DNA from: Cloeon dipterum
Taxonomy: Eukaryota > Arthropoda > Insecta > Ephemeroptera > Baetidae
Reading direction: 5' to 3'
Assembly: GCF_949628265.1 (NCBI RefSeq)
Contig: NC_088790.1
Span: 28,462,545-28,526,544 of the forward strand
Length of the DNA: 64,000 bases
Part shown: positions 47,678 through 59,054 of the stretch, in pieces
Layout of the letters: every line of letters begins with the position of its first letter
Numbering within the stretch: the stretch's first letter is position 1
The notes under the pieces: model-generated
Told to the model about the DNA's origin: nothing
The model's database searches: none
Seen by the model: only the letters and a program-made list of their open reading frames with translations
Position numbers and translations under genes: made by a program

Positions 47678-48246
47678 AGTTGTCATTTAGGTCAGTTCAA
47701 TACAATAAAAATAGGAAAATATACAAGTCCATTTTTTGCGGGTAGCAAAAAATAAAAATAATTTTTTAAAATGATTTGTATCAGCACATGTTTTTCTGTG
47801 TTTCTATTACGTTTACCTTGACAATTACATATTTCCATGTTTAGTAGCAGTTTATTTAATATTTAGGTCCTTGATTTTAATAAATTACCATACTCTGTTT
47901 GGCCAAAAATAATGAGTAATAATTTTATGAAATAATTAATAAATCAGTTAAAGTCTCCAATTTTTTTATGCAACTTGTGCAGCACCAATGCCAAGCGGCA
48001 CAGCATGAATCGGCTCTTTGTCCCATTTTTTACCTTTCACATGAGAAGCGTACGTAATAACGAAAAAGGCGCAGAGTTGGGGACAGCGAAGGTTTAACAC
48101 GTTTCGAATTCCCACAGAAGCAGCGACCGCAGAAAAGATGAATGGAATTTGCAGAGGGGTTTGTGTCAAAGGGAGGAATAGAGTTTTCTGCTAGCGAACC
48201 CCTCATTTCTCGTTCAAACGCCAAAGAAGCAGAATAAGCTAAAAGA
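47678..48246. other. Spacer PLX-6 to PLX-7
   Basis: 3' flank, the 40-bp element at 47966-48006, then the conserved upstream block 48098-48246 (GTTTCGAATTCCC, GATGAATGGAATTTG, CGAACCCCTCATTT, AACGCCAAAG) running to the start codon. Confidence 0.5.
48098..48246 (+). promoter_or_regulatory. Conserved PLX upstream block (example before PLX-7)
   Basis: About 150 bp ending at the start codon, with invariant pieces GTTTCGAATTCC, GATGAATGGAATTTG, GAGGGGTTTGTGTC, AACCCCTCATTT and CGCCAAAGAG. Also before PLX-1 (28249), PLX-2 (33188), PLX-3 (36869), PLX-4 (38575), PLX-6 (47139), PLX-8 (50989), PLX-9 (54611) and, split, PLX-10 and PLX-11. In several copies CCTCAG and CTGAGG face each other around GAAAGATGAATGG. 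Likely core promoter and 5' UTR. Confidence 0.65.
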
Positions 48247-50590
48247 ATGGGGAAAGCGCGGTTTTACGACCGATTTCTTTTTGTTTTACTAACTTCCACC
48301 GCTTTCCTACTCGTTTCCGGAAATGCGTCCACGGAGACAGTAGATAGTAAGAATAATTTATTTTTTTTAAGATAATTCACAGGAAAATATTTTAATTGAA
48401 ATGTAAACCGAGAAATGATCTTTGTTCCGGATTTATTGCATTTTCTTATGAATTCTTAAAAGACCTGCCCGTTTTTTCACTCGCGGCCTGATGAAACGCG
48501 GTAGAGAATAAGGAAACTGGTGGCCACATCGCTGTGCGGAATAACAAGACAAATATTTTATCAAATATTTATTTCTCAGCATAAGCGTGTATAGGAATTC
48601 TTGCATTAGGCCGGTACATTAATATTTATTTCGAGCTTGGCAGCCAGGAGCCTCTAATTTCTGTGTTTTTACTATCATTTTTATTTCTAGCGGATAATTT
48701 TTAAAAACACCAAGTGCACATAAAATTAGTAAGGTTGGCGACTGGACTCCCCTAACTCCGACGATTCAAATTTTAACTCATTTCATTTTGCTTTTTAACA
48801 GTCTACATTTAATTATCATTTATTTCCTAAATTAATTTTAAAAGAATTTTCGATTTCTTTACAGAAATAAATCAGCGAATAGGGAACTCCTTCCACGAAA
48901 CAGACAAATACTACTCGATGAAAGTCAACTATGTGTACTATCCAGAAGACGATGCCGACATATTTTGGAAAAATATGGAGAGTGAAGAAAATGCGACCAA
49001 GTTGAGCGACAACCAATTCGTTGATGGAAAGGTATTAAAAAAAATTTGAAAGAAAAAATTGTTTTAAATTTGAATTTCAGGCGTTGATTGACCTGCCTTA
49101 TGGATTTCAACTTTTTGACCTCAATGTCACCCGCGTAGCAGTGACGAAAGAAGGGACAATTCAATCTGTAGATCCTTCCGTTAATTGGACCATCGCTCCC
49201 TTAAACGTTAAATTTGGACTGACCCGCTGCAATATTTCTTACTTCTTTCTAGGTGAGCGTGAAAATTGATTTTAACTCACGGGGTATCTGCCACGGTTCA
49301 GATTATAATAAACTGTATATTTTAAACCAAAACCCCTCCAAAAGTCAAAATATTGAAACCAAATATTTTTCAGAAAAAAACTTCTACGTCCAGTGGAATA
49401 ACTTTCGATTCAACCACGAAATTTTCCAAGAACACGAGTTCAGCTTTCAAGTCAGACTAGGCGAAAGAGGAAAAATCGATTTCGTTTACAGAAGAGTTCC
49501 CTTCAACTTGACAGATTTGCGAGAATATTGTGATTTCTTCGGAGATAAATTCGGAGTCACGTATCGTCATCAAGAATTATTTAAAGTTCCCCCCTATGAG
49601 GAAAATTACGAGCTTGGATTTTTAATGAGCTTAAAAAAATACGAAGTGAAGAAAGGGACTGTGGTCAGATTTTCCCCGGCTGACTGGTGCATGGGGCAAA
49701 AAAACTGTTATGACTGTACAAAAACTGTATTTCATCGCAGCCCGAGTAAAAGGGTCCGATGCTCTTGGTGCCCAGCAATCCAGAAATGTTCCAGCACGAG
49801 GGACAGCTTGCTGCACGTGTGGAAGGAGAACAAATGCGATATTTACCACGGGAGTTATCCGACTTTCTGCCACTTCGACATCCAAGGTTTTAAAATAATT
49901 CGTTGTTTGTTAAATGTCTTATTTATAAAACCCATTATTATTTGCTGATTATCTTAATAGATAGAGAGTATAAGGGTAAACTAATCGCCTTTTTACATTT
50001 ATTTTATATCAGGGAAGTTTAAAATTTGCTTGCCAATCGAGACAATTTTTTGTTGCATAGATCACAGCGAGCGAAATTTAAAACAAGCTAGACTTATTTA
50101 AAATATTTAAAGAATCAACGATGCTTCATTAAAATGTTGTAAAACATGTTATACACACGTCTAATGCATTTTCACACGAGAGCCAAATATCATAAAAATT
50201 GATAATTTAATTACAAAATAATCATAACTGACATTTCTCTATAGATATACTATAAAATAACAGTGTGAATAGTTATTTGGTGCTAGAACTCTTTACAAAT
50301 TTTCCAGTAATCTATTGAAAACAATTTTTATGATTTCAGGAACTCACAGGTTCTATTTTGTCCTGCTAGTAGTTGGGGTCCTCACAAATTTGGCTATTTC
50401 AGCCATCTGTATATTGTTTCGAGATAAAATTGTCGAAATAGTATGTTGTAAACGCATCCAATCCACGAATCAGCCAAATCAGCCGGATGGGAATAATCAA
50501 GCCGAGGATCAGAACAACGACCAGGAAGATGAGGAAAAACCTGTAGTCTGGGACTATGATTTAATCCGAGAACCAGCCACCTATGTGTAA
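48247..50590 (+). CDS. PLX-7: PLXDC-like single-pass membrane protein
   Basis: Exons 48247-48346, 48865-49031, 49081-49252, 49374-49886, 50340-50590; 1203 nt, 400 aa. Signal peptide in residues 1-30 (MGKARFYDRFLFVLLTSTAF). Exons 2-3 (34-146): ETDKYYSMKVNYVYY...FWKNMESEENATKLSD and LPYGFQLFDLNVTRVA. Exon 4 (147-317): FYVQWNNFRF...FSFQVRL, then PSI domain with Cys 252, 258, 261, 276, 279, 285, 301 and 312. Before the PSI domain it has EYCDFFGD, only one of the two Cys that paralogues show there. Transmembrane helix about 322-343 (FYFVLLVVGVLTNLAISAICILF), then CC and a tail STNQPNQPDGNNQAEDQNND. Several N-x-S/T sites suit an extracellular protein. Confidence 0.87.
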
Positions 50591-51139
50591 ATTGAAGTTG
50601 GCCTACTGGGCAATAGAAGTAGGAAATTTTTATAAATTTATAAGCCCTATTTGTAGGGCTAGAAGAAATCAATTAAATTTTTAAAATATTTTAAATCAAG
50701 AAATGTTGCTGTTTCTTTTACATTTTCCTTGAGTGTTGTAAAAATTTCAATTAAACTCGTTTCCATTTCTAATTGTAAACAAGAAAAAATAATCAATTTT
50801 ATAATGAGTAAAATTCTCTAATTATATGTTATGCAACTTGTGCAGCACCAATGCCAAGCGGCACAGCATCGATCGGCTCTTTATTTGTCCCATTTTTATA
50901 GTCTCTCACATGAGAAGCCTAGATACTTTTAAACGAAAAAGGCGCAGAGGGATGAACAGTGAAGATAAAGCTGAGTTTGAGTGTTTCGCACGTTTCGGAT
51001 TCCCGCAGAGGCAGCGACCTCAGGAAAGATGAATGGAATTTGCGGAGGGGCAGTTTGTGTCAAAGGGAGGAATAGAGTTCTCTGCTAATGAACCCCTCTC
51101 ATTTCTCGTCCGAACGCCAGAGAGATTGAAAGCTAAAAA
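50591..51139. other. Spacer PLX-7 to PLX-8
   Basis: 3' UTR stems, the 40-bp element at 50826-50869, then the conserved upstream block 50989-51139. Confidence 0.5.
50602..50660 (+). other. PLX-7 3' UTR stem-loop pair with compensatory change
   Basis: CCTAC...GTAGG at 50602-50623 where PLX-1, -8 and -9 have CCTGC...GCAGG, and AGCCCT...AGGGCT at 50643-50660. Both halves of the first stem changed together, which supports a folded RNA element. Confidence 0.6.
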
Positions 51140-53830
51140 ATGGGGAAAGCGCAATTTCACGACCGATATCTTTTTATTTTAATTCCTGCCGCCGCTTTCC
51201 TCGTTTCCGGAGTTGCATCCACGGAGACAGATGAAGGTGAGAAATTTATATTTTTCCTGGATTTTGAACCCGGTCTTTAGCACAAAGAATTGTCCATTTT
51301 TTAAGATATTATTTTTAGGAACATATTTTAATTGTACGGCAATGCAAAATAATCAATGATCTTGCTCTGGCTTGAATTGAATTTTCGGCATGCACTTTAA
51401 AATGACCTGCCGGTTTATTCACTAGCGGCAAGAATGACTGGAAATATGATTGCAGAGTACAGGGGAACCTGGCGACCACATTCCTGCGCGGAATGACAAG
51501 ACCAAAATTAATTTATGGAAAAATATGTTGAATTTTTGGGCTACAATTTGTCAGCATATCTTAAGTGTTTTAGAAATTCTTGGGATAATAAGCCAGAGAA
51601 TTTTAATTTATTACAATGAGCTCTGCGGCCAGGCTCATTTATTTTATGTGACTATGCTGAGTTGACTATTATCTCTGTGGTTGAGTCATCCTCTCGTCCG
51701 ATGCGAGATTCGATCCTGTTAGCTTTCAGGACACGAAACTTTTAATTAAACCTTGCAGTTGGTCTCCTTTTGCCTACCAAATTTCGCATACGGCCGTTAT
51801 GCACAAGGTTCACAAAAAAAAACATCATTTTCGAAGCTAAAATGCTAATTAGGCTCGCTAGTTGAAAACACCGCCACTCGCGTTGACTTGCTAACTCCAC
51901 CGACGGTTCAGTTTTTAATTTAATTGATTTTCTCTACAGAAATTAAGGAGCAAATAGGAAAAGACTTCTATGTCACTGACAAATACAACTCAATGAAAAT
52001 CCACTATGCCAACTATCCAGACGACGGGGCTGATTTCCTATGGAAAAATATGGAGAGTGATGGAAATGCGACCAAGTTGAGTGACGACCAATTCGTTGAT
52101 GGAAAGGTATGTAAAAATTTATATAAAACATGTTTTTAGTTGAAATTTGATTTTTATAGGCATCGATTAACCTGCCTTTTGGATTCCAACTTTTTGACCT
52201 CAATGTCACCCGCGTAGCAGTGACGAAAGAAGGGACAATTCAATCAGCTGATCCTTCCGTTAATTGGACCATCGCTCCTTTAAACGCCAAATTTGGACTG
52301 ATCCGCTGCAATATTTCTTTCCTCGTTCATGGTGAGCGTTAAAATTAAATTTAATTCACGCTCATATATGTACAATTTCAACCTAAACTTCACTTGAAAT
52401 ATAGAAACTGTCTAAACTGTATATTTTGCTCCGAAAAAAGGGTTAAAAATCACAGCCCTGTATTAATAAAATATTGGCAGTGTTTGTAAATAAAATGATA
52501 TATTTTTCAGAAAAAATCCTCTACGTCCAGTGGAACAACTTTCGATTAAACCACAAAATTTTCAAAGAACACGAATTCAGCTTTCAAGTCAGACTGGATG
52601 AAAGAGGAGAAATCGTTTTCGTTTACAGGAGAGTGCCCTTCAACTTGACAGCTTGGCGGGAATATTGTAAATGTCTCGGAGATAAATTCGGAGTCATGTA
52701 TCGTCATCAAGAATTATTCAAAGTTCGCCCCTACAACGAAACTTACGAGCTTGGATTTTCGATGGATTTCAAAAATTACGAAGTCAAGAATGGGACTATG
52801 GTCAGATTTTCCCCGGCTGACTGGTGCATGTGGCAAAAAAACTGCTATGACTGCACCACTACTGGATATCAATTAACCTCGAATCAAACTGCCCGATGCT
52901 CGTGGTGCCCAGCTATTCAGAAGTGTTCCAGCACGAGGGACAGCTTGCGGCACGTTTGGGAGGAGAACAAATGCGATATTCATCACGTGGATGCCCCGCT
53001 TTCCTGCCAGTTCGACATCCTAGGTTTCAAAATTATTCACTTTTGTGTTAAAGGTCTTAGTTGTAAAACCCATTATTTGCTGATTATCTTAATAGAGGTA
53101 GAGAGTATAAGGGCAAAACACTTGCCTTTTTTCATTAATTTGAAAAAAAGGCAAATTTTCAAATTGTTTTTAAGATTGGCTTGCGCATTAAGCGGTGACC
53201 TGACGAAATACCTTTCATGGATTGCAACGAAGGGGACCTTAATCAAGCTAGACTAATTTAAATTAATAAAAGAATCAGCGATACTTGATTAAAATGTTTG
53301 AAAACATTTTAACATGAGAGCCCATAGTATCATAAAAATTGAGAATTTAATTACAAAATAATCACAACTAACATTGCACTATAGAGAGGCTAAAAATAAC
53401 ATTTTGAATATTTATTTGCTGGTGTTAGTTGGACCTCTTTGGAAATTAATAGCTTCAAGTAAATAGCCATTGAAAGAATTTTTTGTATATAATTTCAGGA
53501 ACTCCCAGGTTCTATATCTTACTGCTTGTATGGATCTTCACAAATTCGGTCAATGCAGCTATCACATGCATAATATTAAAAGATAAAATTGTCAGAATTG
53601 TATGTTGTATAAAACCGTCGAAAAGGAAGCAAGAGCGCATCCAACCCTCGAATCAGCCAAATCAGCCGGTGGACAATAATCAAGCCGAAGATCAGAACAA
53701 TGGCCAAGAAGACGAGCAAGTGCAGGAATGCCACGAAGAGCATGAAGATCAGGTAGAGCAGGAAATCGAGGAAGGACCTGTTGACGAGAATAGTAATAAC
53801 ATCATCCTATTACTGGGCACCTATGTGTAA
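51140..53830 (+). CDS. PLX-8: PLXDC-like single-pass membrane protein
   Basis: Exons 51140-51236, 51940-52106, 52160-52331, 52511-53023, 53499-53830; 1281 nt, 426 aa. Signal peptide MGKAQFHDRYLFILIPAAAF. Exon 2: KYNSMKIHYANY...FLWKNMESDGNATKLSDDQF. Exon 3 begins ASINLPFGFQLFDLNVTRVA, Asn replacing the Asp of LIDLP. Exon 4: LYVQWNNFRL...FSFQVRL, YCKC pair, PSI signature CSWCPAIQKCSS with all eight Cys. Exon 5: helix (YILLLVWIFTNSVNAAITCI), CC, then a long acidic tail with NQPNQPVDNNQAEDQNNGQE and an E-rich stretch ending LLLGTYV. Intron 1 (about 700 bp) carries a tRNA-like motif near 51672-51722. Confidence 0.87.
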
Positions 53831-54760
53831 ATTGAAGCCGGCCTGCTGGGAAATAGAAGCAGGAAATTAATGTTAATATACTAGCCCTTTTTGCAGGGCT
53901 AGAAAAAAATCAAGTAAATTTTAAAATATTTTATATCTACGAAAATGTTCTGTTTTTATTAAATTTACCTTGACTACCGTAAAAATTTCAGTTAAACTCG
54001 TTGAAGCTCATACGTTTCTTCTATAGTTTATAATTTGCATTGTAATAAAAATCCTATTTGGCCAAAAAATATTAAGTAATAGTAATTCTGAAGAGAGGTG
54101 ATAAATTCTGAAACGGGGTGCAAATTTCCTGGAGGTGAAAAGACCACATCAGAATTCCAATCAGGACCAAAGATATCTTGATATATCGGATTTACTGTAA
54201 ATTTTCGAAAATCTCGATTTACCAAAAAGAGCTCCTAATCTTTTGCTCAAATTTTCAGGTTACACCCTTTGAAACAACTCTAACAACATATGTATAATTT
54301 AGGATGGTAAAATTGACAATTATTTCCCCCTTAATACTCTCACAAAAATCCTCTGTTGCAAATATTTAATGTAGAATTAATCAATTTCTCTCCACTGACA
54401 GTTAAAATACACACACCACGAAATTTTTGCAATCGTTTGAGGCGGATAATATGCAGGAATTGAATAGAAAATAACCAGCTATTTTTATCTGCATGTCCAG
54501 TTTGAACTTGCCAACAAAATCATGAATTTTAATACTTAAACTATTTTTTATTTTAATAGAAAGGCGCAGTGAAGATGGACAGTGAAGTTAAAGCTGAGTT
54601 TGAATGTTTCGCACGTTTCGAATTCCCGCAGAGGCATCGACCTCAGGAAAGATAAATGGAATTTGCTGAGGGGTAGTTTGTGTCAAAGGCAGGAATAGAG
54701 TTATCTGCTCGAACCCCTCATTTTACGTTCGAACGCCAAAGAGGTTGAAAGCTAAAAAAA
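53831..54760. other. Spacer PLX-8 to PLX-9
   Basis: 3' UTR stems, AT-rich DNA without the 40-bp element, then the conserved upstream block from about 54611. Confidence 0.5.
53842..53902 (+). other. PLX-8 3' UTR stem-loop pair
   Basis: CCTGC...GCAGG at 53842-53863 and CTAGCCC...GGGCTAG at 53881-53902. Confidence 0.55.
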
Positions 54761-57700
54761 ATGGGTAAAGCGCAATTTTACGACCGATTTCTTTTTATTT
54801 TAATAACTACTATCACCGCTTTCCTCGTTTCCGGAATTGCATCCACGGAGACAGATGGAGGTAAGAATTTATATTTAGGAAACATAGAAATCTGATAATT
54901 ATATTGACCTGGATTTTTAACCTGGTCTCCAGCACCAACCATTGCCCATTTTTTTTAAAGATTTATATTTTAATTGTATATAGCAATGTAAAATAATCAA
55001 TGATTTTGCTCTGGCTTGTATTGAATTTTTGGCATGCACTCTAAAATGAACTGCCCGTTTATTCACTAGCGGCAAGAGTGACAGGAAAAATGATTGCAGA
55101 GTACAGGGGAACCTGGCGACCACATTCCCACATTCCTGTGCGGACAAGACCAAAATTAATATATGGAAAAATATTTTGAATTTTTGGGCTACAATTTTTC
55201 AGCATATTTTAAGTGTTTTAGAAATTCTTGGGATAGGCCAGAGAGTTTTTAATTATTACGATGAGCTCTGCGGCCAGGCTCATTTATTTTATTTGATTAT
55301 GGCGAGTTGACTATTTTCTCTGTGGTTGAGTCTTCCTCGCGTCCGATGCAAGATTCGATCCTGTTAGCTTCCAGGACACGAAAATTTTGAGTCAAACCTT
55401 GCATTTGGTCTCATTTTGCCTACCAAATTTCGCATACTGCACGTGGTTCACAGCAAAATTGGTTATTTTCTAAACTAAAATGCTAATTAGGCTCGCTAGT
55501 TGAAAACACCGCCACTCGCGTTGCCTTGCTAACTCCACCGACGGTTCAGTTTTTGACACATTTGAATCTCTTTACAGAAATCAAGAGGCGAATAGGAAAA
55601 TCCATCCATAGATATAACAAATACCACTCACTGGAAATCCACTATGTGAACTATCGAGACGGTGTTGATTTCCTATGGAAAAATATGAAGAGTGATGGAA
55701 ATGCGACCAAGTTGAGCGACGACCAATTCGTTGATGGAAAGGTATGTCAAGATTTATATTAAACATGATTTCAGTTTAAATTTGATTTTTATATATAGGC
55801 GTTAATTGATCTGCCTTTTGGATTTCAACTTTTTGACCAAATTGTCACCCGCGTAGCAGTGACGAAACAAGGGAAAATTCAATCAGCTGATCCTTCCGTT
55901 AATTGGACCATCGCTCTTTTAAACGCCGAACCCGGAACGACCCGCTGCAATATTTCTTACCTCTTTCAAGGTGAGCGTGAAAATTAAAATTTAACTCACG
56001 GAGCTTACTCGAATGTACAGATTTGTCTCTTATATTTAAATCTTAATTACACTTGAAACTGATAAATAAATGTGAATCAAAATCATTCGAATCAGTCGAG
56101 ATTTACTGCGACAAACGTATTTCCTACATGGTGAGAAGAATTAATTTGTGGTATTTTTCTTTAATTTTGTGGAATAAATATAAAATCAAAAAAAAAAAAT
56201 AGTTCGTGCAAAGTTGGAATGAGCTTCTGCAACATTTCTTACTTCTTTCATGGTAAGCGTGAATATTAAAAATTCAACTCACGGAGTTTATGTGAAGGTA
56301 CAGATTTATCTCTTATATTCAAATCTTGACTATACACTTGAAATTGATAAAGATATTTGAATCGAATTTGCAAACAATATGTTCTTCGTATTCGATCATT
56401 TTTTTATAAATTTATGGAATGAATTTAAAATTACATAAATAGTATTAGTTCGTACACTCCCTCTAAGAAAATAACCATTTTAATTAAATGTCTAATGAGA
56501 GTTTGACTAAAATGGTGCATAAAACACCAACTGAAACCTTTCGTATCGGATTGAAAATATATAAACCGTCTATTTTGCCCCGAAACACCTCTAAAAATCA
56601 TATTATTAGCAGAGGGGATAACTAAAACAAAAATATTTTTCAGAAAAAAACCTCTACGTCCAGTGGAACAACTTTGATTTCAAGTATGCATATTACCAAA
56701 GATTCTACTTCAGCTTTCAAGTCAGACTGGGCGAAAGAGGAGAAATCGTTTTCGTTTACAAGAAAGTGCCCTTCGACGTCACGTCAGGATGGCGGGAATA
56801 TTGTAAATGTCTAAGAGATAAATACGGAGTCATGTATCGTCATCAAGAATTATTTCAAGTTCCCCCCTACAAGAAAACTTACGAGCTTGGATTTTCGATG
56901 GCTTTAACAAAGTACGCACTCAAGGATGGGACTGTAGTCTCATTTTACCCGGCTGATAGATGCATGTTTCAAAAAAACTGCTTCGACTGCTGCTTTACTG
57001 AATATCGTTTTACCCCGAATTTTACTGCCCCATGCTTATGGTGCCCAGCAATCGAGAAGTGTTCCAGCACGAGGGACAGCTTGCGGAACGTGTGGATGGA
57101 GAACAAATGCGATGTGTACCACGTGAATGAAACGAATAACTGCCACATCGACTTCCTAGGTTTCCAAATTATTCATTTTGTGTTAAAGGTCCTAGATATA
57201 AAACCCATTATTTGCTGATTATTTTTATAGAGGAACAGAGAATAAGGGCAAATAATTGCCTTTTTTCATTTATTTTAAATCAAGAAAGTTTTTAATTTAA
57301 AAATAAAATTGGTATTCAAATTTGCTCGCAAATCGAAGTAACAATTTTTTGCATTGATCGCAGTGGGAGAGAAATTGAAATCAAGCTAAACTCATTTAAA
57401 ATATATTTAAAGAATCAGCGATGCTTGATTAAAAAGTTGTAAAACATTTTTACACGTCTTATGCATTTTAACGTGAGAGCAAAAGATCATTAAAAATATT
57501 TTTTTAATTACAAAATAATCATAAATGACATTTCTCTGTAGATAGGCTTAAATATAACATTTAGAATATTTATTTGCTGGTGTTGGACCTCTTTGAAAAT
57601 TAATAGCTTCAATTAAATAGCCATATTGAATTAATTTTTTATCTTTTCAGGAAATCAGAGGTTTATGTTTGGCGTGGTAGTAGTATTGGCCATCACAATT

Positions 57701-57958
57701 CCGGTTATTGCAGCCTTCACCTGGATAAAGTTAAAAGATAAAATTGTCGGATTAGTACGTTATATAATAGAGTCGAAATGGCTTCGAGAGCGCATCCAAC
57801 CCACGAATCAGCCAAATGAGCCGGTTGACGATAATCAAGCCGAAGATCAGAACAATAACCAAGAAGACCAGGAACAACCGGGAGATCACGTAATCGAGGC
57901 AGGACTTGGTGACGAGGATAATATTAACACCTCCAAAAGGAAAGAGACCAGAGTGTAA
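54761..57958 (+). CDS. PLX-9: PLXDC-like single-pass membrane protein
   Basis: Exons 54761-54860, 55578-55741, 55799-55970, 56644-57159, 57651-57958; 1260 nt, 419 aa. Signal peptide MGKAQFYDRFLFILITTITAF. Exon 2: KYHSLEIHYVNY...FLWKNMKSDGNATK. Exon 3 has FDQIVTRVAVTKQGKIQ, more changed than in paralogues. Exon 4: LYVQWNNFDF...YFSFQVRL, YCKC pair, PSI domain with NCFDCCF (an extra Cys) and CLWCPAIEKCSS. Exon 5: helix (FGVVVVLAITIPVIAAFTWI) and tail RIQPTNQPNEPVDDNQAED. Intron 3 (about 670 bp, versus 120-460 in most) contains a partial copy of the end of exon 3 with its donor (about 56213-56270). Confidence 0.86.
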
Positions 57959-59054
57959 ATTGAAGTTGGCCTGCTGGGCAATGGAAGCAGGAAATTAATG
58001 TTAATATTCACGCCCTTCATGCAGGGCTAGAAAAAATTCAAGTAAATTTTAAAGTAATTTATATCTACAAAAATGTTCTTTGTTTCTATTAAAATTACCT
58101 TGACTGCCGTGAAAATTTCATTTAAACTCGTTGAAGCACATACCTTTCTACTATGGTTTACACTTTGCATTGCAATAAATCCTTGATTTTAATACGATGC
58201 CATACAAAACTCTGTTTGGCCAGAAAATATCATTCTTAAAGTAATAATAAAAACAATTTAAATCTTCTCTAATTTTATGCAACCTGTGCAGCACCAATGA
58301 AATGCTGGACAGCATCTAATGCCGTTTTGTCAGCTATCTATGCCTTGCACAATTTTGTAATAATGGAAAGGAAAGGCGCAGAGAGGTGGACAGTGAAGGT
58401 TAAGCTGATTATAAGTGTTTCGCACGTTTCGAATTCCCTCAGAAGCAGTGACCGCAGCAAAGATGAATGGAATTTGCTGAGGGGTTTATGTCTGTGAGAG
58501 AGAATTATTTGACAAAAATCATCTAGGAGCGACAAATTATTTTAATCGTTGCAAGTGTTGATTGAATGCAAGCAAGGCACAAAATGAATGCATTGAGTCT
58601 AGAGGCACAATTTTCTGGGTTAATATTACGAGCTGCAGCGCTGAGCAAAAAGGTTTCACACGCTCGAGTTCGAGTTCAGCACATTGGTCACATCATAAAA
58701 ATATGTGTAAAATGAGCAACATTTGTTTTTAATTAATTAGGGAACTGGAGAAAATATTGCTCATATCATGGCAAATTCGATATGGCCACTTAAGCAAAGC
58801 GGGACGTCTGATGTTGAAAAATTGTTCTGGAATTTTTGGTTTGGGAATGCGACCTGTAAGAAGACTGTACCGTGGGGGTAAAAAAACAAGTGTAAGGGGC
58901 CAGCGATGAGGCGTTGGGGCGTGGGGCATCAATGGGAGAAAGGGGAATAAATAGGAATGCACCGAAAGGGAGGAAACTTCTATTGGAATAGAGTCTCTGG
59001 TGACGAACCCCTCATTTTACGTCTGGACGCCAAAGAGGTTGAAAGCTAAAAAAA
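57959..59054. other. Spacer PLX-9 to PLX-10, with an insertion splitting the upstream block
   Basis: 3' UTR stems, the 40-bp element at 58275-58315, first half of the conserved block (about 58427-58491), an inserted segment of about 470 bp (58492-58964) shared only with PLX-11, then the second half up to the start codon. Confidence 0.6.
57970..58027 (+). other. PLX-9 3' UTR stem-loop pair
   Basis: CCTGC...GCAGG at 57970-57991 and GCCC...GGGC at 58012-58027. Confidence 0.5.

Noticed and set aside
53881..53902. Stem-loop followed by A/T run resembling a bacterial intrinsic terminator
   Set aside because: The genes have spliceosomal introns and signal-peptide exons typical of animals; treated as a 3' UTR structure instead.
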